Assembly: GCF_016097555.1 (NCBI RefSeq)
Contig: NC_054713.1
Coordinates: forward strand, 12,512,806-12,576,805
Direction of reading: 5' to 3'
DNA from: Gigantopelta aegis
Lineage: Eukaryota > Mollusca > Gastropoda > Neomphalida > Peltospiridae
DNA: 64,000 bases
The notes under the pieces are model-generated. The model worked only from the letters and a program-made list of their open reading frames with translations. It was not told the DNA's origin and ran no database searches. Each line of letters starts with the position of its first letter. Position 1 is the first letter of the stretch. Below, one piece after another: positions 32,397 through 45,700 of this stretch. Both the position numbers and the translations under genes were made by a program.

Positions 32397-32749
32397 TTAA
32401 AGGAACAGACCCTAGTGTTTAAACACTACAGCATATGTTTCACTATTAGAACCGTTTATGATCATTGAAATCAAACATTACTCATATTTTATTGCTTAGA
32501 TTATCCATTTTCGTAGAGCCAAAGTGTTTCTGGTCATCCCGTTGTTTCTAATATCACAAAATGGGAGTCTGAGAAGTAGCGATTATTGATTCAAGTTCTA
32601 GTCTGTTGTTTAAGGATATTTCCTGGTTTTAACGTCACAGACTCTTTCTTTCACTCTGTTGTAACTTTATCCAAATGTCTTACAGGTTTGTAGATTAACT
32701 CAACTTAGTGTCCATTTTTACGAGTTAAAACTAGGGTATGCGCCTTTAA
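32397..32749 (+). mobile_element. TTAA-MITE family A, complete
   Basis: TTAAAGGAACAGACCCTAG left end and CTAGGGTATGCGCCTTTAA right end. Confidence 0.77.
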
Positions 32750-32965
32750 ACACCTGCGTTTAAGAAAAACAGTCTTCGCGTAAAGTCGGCACTTACTCTT
32801 TGAGAGGAAATGTTCAATGAACGGCAAATCACTCGTCTGGAGCTTGTGAGGAGAGTGATTTATCGCTCGCCTGATATTTTTAAGCGTGAAGTACTGCCAA
32901 ACGTGAAGAAAGTAATCATTTAGTGATCAAACTAAGTCCTAGACAGAAATCTGTACGGTGTTGTT

Positions 32966-33283
32966 AAAGTTTGTTTTGTTTAACGACACCACTAGAGCAC
33001 GTTGATTTATTGATCAGCTATTGGATGTTAAACATTTTGTAATTTTGACATATAGTCTTAGAAAGGAAACCTGCAATCTTTTTTTTTCCCCCATTAGTAC
33101 TAAGGGATCTTTTCTATCCACTATCTCATAGAAAGGATAGCACATACCACGGTCTTTGGTATACCAGTCGTGGAGCACTGGCTAGGACGAGAAATAACCC
33201 AACTGGGCCCACCGACGGGAATCGATCCCAGACCGACCGCGCATCAAGCGAGCGCTTTTAGCACTGGACTATGTCCCGCCCGT
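32966..33283 (-). mobile_element. SINE-B, full length
   Basis: AAAGTTTGTTTTGTTTAACG tail through ACTATGTCCCGCCCGT head. Confidence 0.84.
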
Positions 33284-33886
33284 AAAGAGGATCAAGTATT
33301 TATAAACATAGTGCTTTTGCAAGGCTCGAAATTGGCAGGCGATATGCAGCTAATGCCGCTCAAAATGCATAATCAGACATGTATGCAGTAATTTATACAG
33401 GTGGGGAGGGAATTGGGGTAGAGAGGCTAAAACGGTAGCGAGCGATATTTCTAGGGTCGATCAATGCTTCTTCGGATAATATAAGTAATTATGTATTAAA
33501 AAAAAAAAAAAGGCTGTGGGGAGTTGAGGTCGAACGCCCCTGAACGCGCCTGACAATATGCTTTCTAATAATAAGTTTCACAAGCAGCTTATGCTTTCCA
33601 TCCTATTTATGACTATATTTCAGATCTATCTTATTTTCAGGAGTGAAAATAGTATACAATTCGTATTCTGTTATCTATGTTTGTCTTTAAAAAGTTATTC
33701 AAATGGTTGTTAAAAACAACTACCAGTGGCGGATCCAGAAAATCCATTTCGGGGGGGGGGGGGGGGGGGCGGGGGGCAATGACATGAGGTGGAATGCCAA
33801 GAGAACTTTGGGTGAAGTTTGGAGGGGGATCGTAAAAAAAATGAAAATTAATATATAATACAATTATAACTATCGCAAAAACAAAT

Positions 33887-33921
<35 letters not shown>

Positions 33922-33991
33922 ATCCGCCTCTTGACTACGTTAAATTTTCTACAACTTTTCTCCTTTTAACATTTGCTTCCTTCTTTAAAGT
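33284..33991. other. Intergenic spacer with long G runs
   Basis: G tracts at 33751-33769 and 33887-33918, the first just after a GTGGCGGATCCAG MITE-type end (33725). No gene. Confidence 0.45.
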
Positions 33992-34710
33992 TTCGGGCGG
34001 GATGTAGTCCAGTGATAAAGCGCTCGCCTGATGCGCGGTCGGTCTAAGATCGATCCCCGTCGGTGGGCCAATTTGGCTTAGGCCTCAGACTAGAGTTATC
34101 CACCCATTTGGTTGTCCAAAATACGGAAACTAATGCGAGAAAATGTAGTTTTCTTGTGATGTGATTAATGGCTGGGGAGCTGCTTAGTATACTGGATTGT
34201 TACACTGGGTTTGACAGGTAAGAGGATGCAGTTAGTGAATATGTGCACTTGGTTTGCACTGGATACTGCATAATGTCCCCCAGAGCCATGCAAAATTTGT
34301 GTAAAATGCAGAGAAATGGGTGTGATTCGGTCCCTTGGCCCACGTGTGTTTATTTACATTGATATAACGCGGAAAAGAGCTGGACAACAGATGTCGTCCT
34401 TTCGAGTGTTCAATGGGCCCAGGCAGGTAATGTTTCCCGTGAAATGCTAATGGCCTGGTGAAATTAATAAAAGTGCTACAGCCACTGGGGCTACATGAGA
34501 ATACATAGTGAAATTAATTGTGGTCTGAGGCCATCTCTCGTTCCAGCCAATTCTCCACATTTGGTAGGCTTCCATAGCAAAGTCCGTGGTATGTACTATC
34601 CTGTATGTGAGATCCCTCATCTGCTACATGTAATTAATCGAAGATAATAGCACATGGTGCGGCAGCGAGTTTCCTCTCTATTTATGTTTGTGGTCCTGAA
34701 CCATATGTGT
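33992..34710 (+). mobile_element. SINE-B split by a TIR element
   Basis: Head and B box (33992-34079), then foreign DNA, then the core resumes at TCTCTCGTTCCAGCC (34530) to CCTGAACCATATGTGTG. Confidence 0.75.
34080..34529. mobile_element. TIR element nested in SINE-B
   Basis: Inverted ends GGCCTCAGAC and GTCTGAGGCC; about 450 bp; no transposase. Confidence 0.65.
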
Positions 34711-35209
34711 GTGTGTGTGTGGGGGGGGGGGGGGGGTTAATGCGTAATCTTAAAAGTTGGGGTCAGTACCTCCGTGGGCCTCCATGAGTCCAAAATATTG
34801 GACTCGAGTACTCAAGGGTCAAACTCGACTCTGACCACTTACACTAGATCTATGATAATGAGACTAATAAGGAATAAAGCAAAATAGCATTATACATATT
34901 GATTCCAGGACCGAACATGGATGCCAAATCATGCCATTGTATTGCATTCCACACATTCGACTTTTTGTTTTCCCTCCTATCCATGTCGCATAGCCCTATA
35001 ATGTAACCGGCGGCAAGCCTATGGCAAAATGACGTACACAAATATTAAATGAGAGTGACGGGTATTCGTGAACAGACTCCAGTCTTTGCTAGACTCTGTC
35101 CGAGTACTCGTGGAGACCCTAGACTACCTCCTCCACCCACTGCTTCCTACACATTTATTGTGCACTAAGGGGTTCAGTTATGCGAACCATACCACCCCAG
35201 AAAGGTCCC

Positions 35210-35588
35210 TTAAAGGCGCAGACCCTAGTTTTAACCCGTAAAAATAGAAACTAAGTTTAGTTAATTTTCAAACCTGTAACTCAGTTGGATAAAGTTATAA
35301 TAGAGTGAAAGAAGAGTCTGTGACGTTAAAACGGGAAACATCCTTAAAAATAGACAAGAACTCGAATCAATAAACCGCTACTTCTCAGATGCACGTGCGT
35401 TTTTAAAAATATGAAAAATACATTTTGTGATATTAGAAACAACAGGATGACCAGAAACACTTCGGTTCTATAGAAATGGATATTCTAAACAATAAAATAT
35501 AAGTAATGTTTGATTTCAGTGATCATAAACAGCTCTAATAGTGAAAAAATAAGCTGTAGTGTTTAAAAACTAGGGTTTGTCCCTTTAA
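35210..35588 (-). mobile_element. TTAA-MITE family A, within composite
   Basis: TTAAAGGCGCAGACCCTAG and CTAGGGTTTGTCCCTTTAA ends. Confidence 0.78.
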
Positions 35589-35721
35589 TCACCGATCTAA
35601 ATATCCACACCATGTGATTATTTCTGCAAATTTGAGAAATTTATCTGAATCGAATTCTTAGTATAGTTGTACTGGGGCGAGTTGACCAACCGCTGGGGCG
35701 AGTTGGTACGGGGCTAGTAAA

Positions 35722-36113
35722 GTAAAGTTTGTTTTATTTAACGATGCCACTAGAGCACATTGATTTTTTATCTTATCATCGGCTATTGGACGTCAAACAT
35801 ACGGTCATTCTGACACTGTTTTTTAGAGGAAACCCGCTGTCGCCATATAGGCTACTCTTTTACGACAGGCAGCAAGGGATCTTTTATTTGTGCTTCCCAC
35901 AGGCAGGATAGCACAAACCATGGCATTTATTGAACCAGTTATGATTCACTGGTCGGTGCAAGTGGTCTACACCTACCCATTGAGCCTTGCGGAGCACTCA
36001 CTCAGGGTTTGGAGTCGGTATCTGGATTAAAAATCCCATGTCTCGACTGGGATCCGAACCCAGTACCTACCAGCCTGTAGACCGATGGCCTAACCACGAC
36101 GCCACCGAGGCCG
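35722..36113 (-). mobile_element. SINE-A with 12-bp target duplication
   Basis: Flanked by GTACGGGGCTAG at 35705-35716 and 36115-36127. Head, core and type-1 tail are all present. Confidence 0.85.
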
Positions 36114-36181
36114 GTGTACGGGGCTAGTTAACCTGCTCCCTTCCTAGCGGGATATGAACCTTTAAAATATTCTAGAGTTCA

Positions 36182-36717
36182 GGCCCCATGCTTATAAACC
36201 TTAAAGTCTAGACTTTAATAAAGTCCAGACTTTAAAGGGACATTCCCGAGTTTGCTCCATTGTAAGATGTTTCCTATTAATAAAATATTTCTACGATTAA
36301 ATTTACATATTAAATATATTTTCTTGTTTAGAATATCAGTGTCTGTATATTCAATGTGTTTCTGGTCGTCTTAATATTTGTAAGAAGCCCAAACTGGATT
36401 TTGTCTTCAAATAATTTCGTACGTACGAAAAAATCTTTTTTTAGGAATTAAAATTAAATTTAACCTTTTACAAATATTAGAACGATCAGAAACACGTTTA
36501 ATATACAGCTACTAATATTTTATGCAGAAAAATATATTTGATATGTAATTACAGTCGTCAAAAGGTCTCTTAACATCTTAAAACATGCAGCAAACTCAGG
36601 AATGTCCTTTTAATGTCATGGCAACGCCATTCAAATAGCATCACGTTAAAGTCTGGACTTTATTAAAGTCTGCACTTTATTAAAGTCTAGACTTTAAGTT
36701 TTATAAGCACGGGCCCT
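36182..36717. mobile_element. Foldback element with AAAGTCTAGACTTTAA arms
   Basis: Inverted ends GGCCCCATGCTTATAAACC and GGGCCCGTGCTTATAAAAC, each followed by repeated AAAGTCTAGACTTTAATAA. It is interrupted by a family B MITE. Confidence 0.72.
36232..36612. mobile_element. TTAA-MITE family B, nested in foldback
   Basis: TTAA at both ends; TTAAAGGGACATTCCCGAGT and inverse. The whole element is close to one large palindrome. Confidence 0.77.
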
Positions 36718-36719
36718 GT

Positions 36720-37869
36720 TAAACACACATTCTTATCCTTCCTTTCATTTATTTATTTATTTATTTATTCTCTTAAACGAGAAACGCAAATAAAGAGATC
36801 CCCCAAACATACAGATAATCAATGGAACCGTCATCAATAGGTTTAGTTAAATAACCGATAACAATATCTCTTAGAATCCCAGTATTGCGGGTGTAAAATT
36901 TGTACCGCGATAACCACGTATTGTTGCATGTCGGTCAACAAACAAACGCTTAACGGCACCTGTTTAAACTTTCACTATCGATTTCGTATCGATATTGTAT
37001 TGATCAGTTCTGTTAGCTCTCTATGTGATGTAAACGAATGTTTTTGCGACATACTTGATGTACCGCTTATTCATTTGGACTTTGTAAAATGAAAAGTTAT
37101 TTTCGTCTTGGTACAAAAGGGTACATAATCATCTGTGTCTTCGTTAATCAAATATTATTTTCCTTTTCTACCTCCTATGGTCATCGGTCAGTCACCGACG
37201 TCAATACATTGCCTCTCAGTATACTTTTATAAGTGGTGTATTTAACCATACAACGCGGAATTTATTTGTTTCTATTTGTTCGACGCGGCGGAGACGTGCA
37301 GAACTACAAATGTGCAACGGTGAAACGCTGAATTACAAAACCGTTAACTCATTCAAAATTGTATCTTCGCACAAGGGAGAGTCCAACAAGTGTTAACAAG
37401 GTCCTGGTTGCTCCTGTGAATCTGCAGTACTGGTGCTGTATGGTGCTTTGTCGATTTGAGGACTAGCTCTCCCTAGAACGATAAATCCTACTTTACCTGC
37501 AGGAGGACTGCCACTGCCAGGTGGACTGCAATTTTCAAGATTAGTTTCCTATGAAAACGGATGACGACTGTTTACAGTATACCTGATTTCAGAGGTTAAT
37601 GCTGGTCTGTTTTTTATATATCCAAGAAGAGCTGCAAACAGAATATAGTATATCTGTCTTAAAACAGAAGAGTTCCGGTTTTCTACATCTCCAAACATTT
37701 TAAATTCGAACGTTTTCATCAGAGCGAAGATATAAACTTGATAATATATCTTCACATATATTCTTATCTAATATACAATATTACGTGTTATACATAAAAT
37801 AATATAAACGATATTGGACTGTTTTTAAAAAAAAAGCTTCTTAAAATGTACATTTCAAAACGTTAGACG
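36720..37869. other. Spacer upstream of PAN-lectin array
   Basis: No gene found. It contains an ATTT repeat (36750-36770). Confidence 0.4.
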
Positions 37870-38640
37870 AAACAGGTCTGTTTTATATCACAAAGGACAA
37901 AACATCCTCCCACTAAGGGAATTCTAACTAGAGACTGTCTTGGTGAAGTCTCGTGGCAGATGGACACATTAGTACGGTTTGCCTTTGTGAAAGTCCCGTT
38001 TTAGAAGAACAAATAACTAGCTCCCACTGAGGGGATTAAAACTAGGGTTTGTCTTTGTGACGATCCTGTAGCAGAAGGACAAATTAATAACTGCCTGCCA
38101 ATGAGGGGATTCCAGTAAGACTTTGTCTTGGTTAAAGTCCCGTGACAGAAAGACAAAGACGTCTTTTCACCAAGTCTATTCAAACTTACATTTCGTTTGG
38201 GTAAAAGTCCTGTAGCAGGAGGACAAATAACTATCTCTCGCTAAGGGTATTCAAACCAAAGACTTGGTGAAAGAGCCGTGGCTACGGCGGTTCAGACTTG
38301 GAACTGTCTTGTAAACATCATTTAACTGCAGAACATTCACCAACAGTTACTGCCAGTAGGATCTCTCCACACGCACAGCAAAGGTATTCAAACAACCAAA
38401 AACTGTGTTAGTGAAAGACTCGTGTCTACGGTGGTTCTGACTTGGAACTATCTTGGTAAACACCCTTTAACAGCAGGAAAATCACCAGCAGCACGCACAC
38501 ACATTAAAGGTATTCAAACAAGACTGTTGGTGAAAGACCCGTGATTACGGTGATTCTGACTTGGAACTGCCGTAATAAAACTCGTAAAAGCAGAACAATC
38601 ACTGTCAGTATAGGATCTCTTCATACACACACTGCTAGAC
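37870..38640 (+). repeat. Diverged tandem array upstream of PAN-lectin gene
   Basis: About eight degenerate units share the boundary motif GTCTTGGTGAAAGTCCCGTG. Five have a period near 70 bp (37945-38267) and three a period near 120-140 bp (38268-38640), the latter with an added CTACGGTGGTTCTGACTTGG block. The array ends 18 bp before the start codon, so it must cover the 5' UTR and probably the promoter. Confidence 0.7.
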
Positions 38641-38657
38641 AGACAGACAGACAGACA
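38639..38657 (+). repeat. GACA microsatellite abutting start codon
   Basis: About five GACA repeats directly before ATG 38658. Confidence 0.8.
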
Positions 38658-38990
38658 ATGTTTCTGTGGACGAGTCTCATTCTGCTGATTGCTGGCTGGA
38701 ACAGCTGTATCGAGAGTCTGCCACCCGGTGCATTCTGTGACGTGTCCTTTGATGTGGAGCACAAGAAGGACCAGAGGCTGGTGGGGCACGTGGTGCACGT
38801 GTATTCTGGCGTGAACGTGCTGCAGTGCACGACGACGTGTTTGACGACGGAGACACGGTGCCGGTCGTTCAACTACCACAGTGTGAACAGAGTGTGCGAA
38901 CTCAACAGCCAGGACTCGAGACTACGTAATAACTCTCTCAGGGCGGAGTCGGGGTGGAGGTACTACCACAGGAGGGTACCCACCAGTGAT
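38658..38990 (+). CDS. PAN-lectin exon 1 (signal peptide and PAN domain)
   Basis: ATG at 38658 is the first in its frame, directly after a short GACA repeat. It encodes [16 protein letters not shown] then the PAN domain, ending PTSD|gtaagt in phase 0. Exon 2 lies 11.5 kb downstream. Confidence 0.83.
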
Positions 38991-39312
38991 GTAAGTTACA
39001 GTTTCATGTATTTATGTGATTACGTTCAATTGCAGGCTGGTTTTTGAGGTATGTGTCTTTATGTGTCTACCAGGAACGCACTGTATTTGCAAATTTGTCA
39101 TTTAATGGTTATAAATCTATTAAAACCAAACATATTTGACACTGCGTGTCCCTAATAATTTTTGGTTTAATGCTTTCCAAGTGTATTGTCCAATACACAA
39201 AGTTGTGTGGGCTGTCTGTCAAAAGCGGACGATAAAATAAAGAGAGATAGAGGGGGATGATGAGAAAAAGACACATACATACACACACGCGCGCACGCAC
39301 AGACACACACAC

Positions 39313-39370
<58 letters not shown>

Positions 39371-42300
39371 GCGCGTTTACATTGGCGGATTCAGAGGGGG
39401 TTCACAGGGATCCAATGACCCACACTCGTCCTTTAATGTGCCCTTTTTAAATTCATCATGCACAAAACAAAGATCATTGGCGGATCCGGGGGGGGGGGGG
39501 GGGGGGGGGGGGTCACTGATTTCCGTACCCCCACATCCTTTGATGTGCCCTTTTCAAATGGCTTTTTAAAAATTATTATTCATAATCCACTAACCAAAGT
39601 AAAGGGTCAGATTTACGACGATGTATCATGTTTCATATCGGACACTTCGCTTTATATCGTAAGCCGTATTTTCACGTTCGCTGATTTTCGGAAATAGTTG
39701 TTCCCGCTTTGAAAAAAAACAAAAAACATGCCACACCAGTGCCGAACTTTGCCGAACTCGATGGGTTGAAAGGCGCGACGCATTTGAAGTAATAACAGAA
39801 CTTTACCCGGCTATTATTACTTTCTTAGACAAGATGAGAACTTCACCGAATGACGTGACACCATTGATGATGTTGGTTGTTATTTTCTTGCAATGACACA
39901 CTTCGAATTCATCGTGACACTCATTGTGACACTGTCCTTCATGGCATACATACGAATCGTAACCGTCTGTCTTCAGGGCAGATCAGTTGACATCGTGAAA
40001 GGCTACCGACATAGTATTTCCATTCAGAGCACATTACAAAGTGTGCGTGACGATGTCAACAAATTCAACAAACATTGGTACAACCAAACTGTTAAATTGG
40101 CTAATAGCATTTCTTTCGGTCCATTGGTTCCGAGAAGCTGTTATGTACAACAACATCGCCGCAATGCGCCTTCCCTGGACCCAGAAGAATATAACAGAAG
40201 AAACCTCACTATAGTATGGCATGGCATGGCATGGCATGGCATGGCATGGCATAGCATACCACATCTAGATCACATCATACAACAGTTATTGGAACATTGC
40301 AGACAGCCACGTTACTGCAATTAAGTCTTTTCACCTAATACCATCTATCATGAGGCCAGGATTAGTGAAATTGACCAAGCCTTTAATTGAATACCACAGA
40401 GAAGATTTACCTAACCCATCTGATGCATCAGTCACTGATGTTGAACTAGAAATGTATGGGAAAGACACTTAGTCCATAAGCCAGGACCCAAAATTTGACC
40501 AATTGGTATTACCTGGGGAGGTTGGGGGGGATTTTTGTCACGGTCTACATCCCTAGGGATAGAACATTTATGATAGCATTGCAGGACTCACAGCTTTGTA
40601 TGTGTATCTACCCGTTTTGTGACCCTACCCCCATTTTCACGACACTTATATTTTTACAGAATTTCTAGAGGGTGACTATATTAAAAGCATTGTAAAATAT
40701 CTGTCAGAACATTTAGGAATACCAAACTTGGATGATGGGGAGTTCATGGACTGGAGAATTTAGATATGTTACCAATATTGAAATCCTTTGAGGATTAGAG
40801 TCTCTGATAACACTTTTTTGTAACGTTACAAAATACAATTCACACAGTTTTATTTTTCAGTAGAAATTTGACATAACGTTTAGCTTCAGCACCTCAAATA
40901 TTCTTTTTGAAGGATCTTATTGCAGCAGAAGCTTATTGTGACATCTAATTAATATGTACATCCTATATATAAAGTTTTCTTTAAACTGTTTCTGTGTAAC
41001 GACCCTCATGATAACCCTACCTCCTTTCCTCAAAAACAATATTTCAAAGGAATTACCAACAGAATAACTAAATATTTATTAAGATGTACATGGCAAAACT
41101 AAGGGAAGATGAAGTTAGTACCGACCGACCTCTCTGGTGCATGGACTAACTGATTGAGAGTTCGACAATCAGATAAGCTCTATTCTGCTTTGGACACTTT
41201 AAAAGAAACAGATGTAATGCTGTTTCTAAATATTCACTGTTTGATGCGTTTTCTCTTGTCTCGTTCCATTAACAAGTTTCGATCGTGAACGTTCATTCAG
41301 TGCACTGCGTCGACTGAAAAAGGTTTTTTTGCGTACAACTATGATGGAGGATCGATTAGATAGACTTGCATTAATGTATATTCACAAAGACGTCACCATC
41401 AACATCAACTCGGTGATTGACATTTTTGCAATGAAATTTCCAACACGCATGCAACTGCCTATATGATGTTGCATAAAAAAGATCCCTTGCTGTTAATTGC
41501 TAAGAGTAGCACAAGGAGTGGAGACAGCATGTTTTCTATCTTAGTATCTTTGTTGCCCGTAACCATGTCGGGGGCGGGATCTAGCCCAGTCGATAGAACG
41601 CTCGCCAGAAGTGCGTCAGTCATAGGATCAAATCCCCTTGGTGGAACAAGTCTCTCATTGGGATTTTTTCCGTCCCAGCCAGTGCCCCACGATTGGTACA
41701 CCAAAGGCCGTGATATGTACTGCCCTGTATATGGATATCACTTGCTACTAATGGAAAAATGTAGCGGGTTTCCTCTGACTACGTGTCACAATGAGCAAAT
41801 GTTTGACATACAATAGCCGATAATTAATAAATCAATGTGTTCTAGTGGTGTCTATACCAAGTATCACAGCCATACTTTAGGCCTAGATACCCAAAGTACT
41901 GTACAAAGTATATGGGTTGTTATTATGTATATGTATGGGTATGTCTGTCTGTGTTTGTGTGCGTGTACGTGCGTGCGTGTGTGTATGTGTGTTTAATTAT
42001 GTATAGTCAAACCTGTATTAGTCGGCCACCCAAGGGAGTAAATATTGTGGCCTTCTAAGACAAGTGGCTGCTTCATACAGACGTTTGACTGTTATTTCTT
42101 CGGGTTGTGCTGGGCATGGAATCCCTTACCAACTATTCAGCCGTTACAACTCGACACCTTTGGACATTTTCCCCGGAACTAATTTTGTATATTTTAATTA
42201 TTTATTCAGTTGATAATAGCATAAGAGAAATTATGTTTTACACCACTAGATAACAGATTAAATAAAATATATGTGCCATTTATTGTAGTGAATACATGGG

Positions 42301-42403
42301 CCATTTTGAATTAAACTTGGTACGTTCCCTTAAATATTAGCATGTTATCGGGATTAGTATGTTGGAAATTGTGTATTTATGTATGTGTGTATGTATGTAT
42401 GAT

Positions 42404-42434
<31 letters not shown>

Positions 42435-42635
42435 TAACTATGTATGTATGTATGTATGATTATGTATGTATGTATGTATGTATGTATGTATGTTTTGATA
42501 ATTAAATCCGTTCTGGCCTCACAAATTGTCCCATGCCGTTGCTGGGACTCGAGCCTGTGGCACGCTCTTTAACTCAACCACATGCATGGGGCCTACAGTC
42601 TATGTATCTATGTATGTATATATATATATATATAT

Positions 42636-42701
<66 letters not shown>

Positions 42702-45700
42702 TCTTCAAAAAAAGAAACGCAAAAGGGTACAAATGGGTTATAACTCCGATTTTATGTTTCCTACCGGTTCATGGTTTGTGAATATAAGGTCATTGCATGT
42801 CCCAAACACATTCCCACGGTTACATTCGATAAAACGCAGCTACTGTACAATAAAGTTCCAAAATGTGAATATTCGCAAAAACGCAGCCACGTGCAAACCA
42901 TGTCACCACTGCACGTGCGTTGTCTGCACGTGCAACATGAACACCGACAGTATGAAAGTGCAGGGTATTCGCTTGCCTGGCCTCTGTATCTGGCCGACAG
43001 TTGACAATCCAGGACATGCCACGTCTCGGTGAACCGCAGAGAAACAATGCCATCGGCCGACTAGACGCAGGCGAATCCAGAACGGCCGTTGCCAGGGCAT
43101 TCCATGTGTCCCCAAGCACCATCTCCAGACTGTGGGACCGTTACCAGCAACATGGATCAACACGTGACCTCCCTAGATCCGGTCGACCACGGGTCACTAC
43201 CCCCGGGCAGGACCGCTACATCCGGGTACGCCACCTTCGGGAACGATTGACTACTGCCACCTCCACAGCCGCAGCAATACCAGGTTTGCGCAGGATATCC
43301 GACCAGACCGTACGGAGCCGTCTACGTGAGGTAGGAATTCGTGCCAGACGTCCAGTTCGAGGTGTCATCTTAAAACCACAACACCGTCGACTCCGACTGC
43401 AGTGGTGCCAGATTCATCGACAATGGCCTCAACTGCGATGGAGACAGGTGTGGTTCAGTGACGAGTCCCGATTTCTGCTCCGACGTCATGATGGAAGATG
43501 TCGCGTGTATAGGCGTCGTGGTGAACGTTATGTGGCAAACTGCGTGCAGGAAGTGGACAGATTCGGCGGGGGTAGTGTCATGGTGTGGGCAGCCATCTCA
43601 CACACTGGCAGAACTGACCTGGTCCACGTGCAGGGCAACCTGAATGCACAGGGCTACATTGACCAGATCCTCCGGCCACACATCGTTCCAGTTATGGCCA
43701 ACGCCAACGCAGTGTTCCAACATGACAACGCCAGGCCTCACACAGCACGTCTCACAACGGCTTTCCTACAGAACAACAACATTAATGTCCTTCCTTGGCC
43801 ATCGATATCACCGGATTTGAACCCAATTGAGCATCTATGGGACGAGTTGGACCGACGCCTCCGACAGCGACAACCACAGCCCCAGACCCTGCCCGAGCTG
43901 GCAGCAGCCTTGCTTGCAGGCCGAGTGGGCCACCATCCCCTGGGACGTCATCCGTACTCTGGTTGCTTCAATGGGCAGGCGGTGCGAGGCAGTTGTCAAC
44001 ACACGCGGAGGCCACACCCGGTATTGACTCCAGATGACCTTGACCTTGGTGGTGTGTCCTATCACTTACTCACAATGGACTAGAGTGAATTGTGAACAAT
44101 CCTGCAACATTTGGTAATTATCGGACTCACCATTCAATAATTAAATCAATTCTCCAAATGTTACGACAATGTGGTTTTGCGTTTCTTCTTTTGAAGAGTA
44201 TATATATAGTGTACATTTGGACATCGCGTGAAGACATTGAATCGCTTCAGTCTGGTACCTAATCCCTTCTCAATTGCAATAAAGATGATCAAAGATTAAT
44301 GAAGAAATCTGCTCCCACTACATTAGATATTTCTACCGGAAAACAGCAAATAATATTTATATGCACAGACATAATATCAACTAGCACGGTATTTAATATA
44401 TAACAAGCATGGGTTACTGGTTCAGATGAGAAAAACCCAATGGGCCGATTTCATATGTCTAGGTTATCGGTGGGTTTTGGAAACATATGGTTTACACCTG
44501 GATTAAACCATGGGTCATGTTTACCGTGCATTTCACATGTCTGTTTTTCAGTAATCCTAGTTTAACACTGGGTTACAACTGTATTGCTTGTTTAAACCTG
44601 CCTTTGAGGTGGTTTTTCGCTGGGTTTGCTCAAAGTAACTTTTCTTCATGGATAATTTCGGCAGCAAAATCGTGTTTTACGTCAGTATTGCAGAGCCATG
44701 AAATGTGAACGTATTTTGGAGATCATTTGAAGCCACTACAGAAACAGTGGTGTAGCCGGGGGGGGGGGGGGGGGGTGCCCTGCCCCCCCCCCCCCCAATC
44801 CCGGCAAAATTAGGGGTGATCAGTGGCGTACTCAATATCATTGTTTACTTGGCTGCCAGGTGCCCCCCCCCAAAAAAAAAAAAATCCTGCCAACGACACT
44901 GTACAGAAACGAATATAGGGTGGGGGTAGGGGGGTTCCAACCCCCTCCCCCTTTAAACAAGATGCCCTTTTGCCTGTTTTTTTTTAGCACGACTGTATAA
45001 TTAGATCCACCTCTTCACCATGTTCGTGGCGAATGAACAACAAAGCGCCTGAGATATATAGAGGATAATAAACGAGATACCAGGTATTACGTCCCGAATC
45101 AAATAATGTTTAGTTGTCGCGAGCTTTAGCGAGTGACAAATGAAAAGTATTTCACTCGGGACATACATTGATAATAACTGGTACTGAGTTTTCTATTCTA
45201 TTTATTACCCCAGCTATGTTTTCTCTAAACGCCTTTATTTTAGGCGCACATGCACGTACATGTAAGCTATTGAAACAATGTAAACCACTTTACACACTGT
45301 TCTGGGTATTGCTATAACTTTGCATTTTAATCACGTTCACAGATAATTTTCAAAAACGAAAGTTATCGTTATTCTGCTAAAAATATAAATAATGATCTGC
45401 GTTAAAATGACATTTTGTTATAAATTTAATATTAAAACAGTCCTGAAAGCAAACACATTAAAGTATATGACGTCATTTTGTGTGTTTGCCAAATCGCGAT
45501 GATGTTATATTTAGTACCGACAAAGTCATTGGTTTGTAAGCGTCAAATCATCTAGTAATATTGTACGTCACAACACTGCATAATATTTCTCATTGAGAAA
45601 ATACGGAAAATATTTTCCCTGTTATGAGTGGTCACTGGGGGTAATGCATATAGTTATTTATTAAATTAGTAAAAATAAACATTTTCTTCATGGTGTATGA

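Larger units (their letters stand above)
34770..36230 (-). repeat. Parent composite repeat holding MITE A and SINE-A
   Basis: Its middle (34990-36113) is the near-duplicate of 22905-24021. It extends further on both sides than the FBXO42 copy. Confidence 0.7.

Noticed and set aside
42526-43032. 168-codon frame ahead of Tc1 copy A, and similar frames at 46729 and 3821
   Set aside because: It runs from a TA repeat through the Tc1 5' noncoding region, and overlaps the true transposase in another frame.
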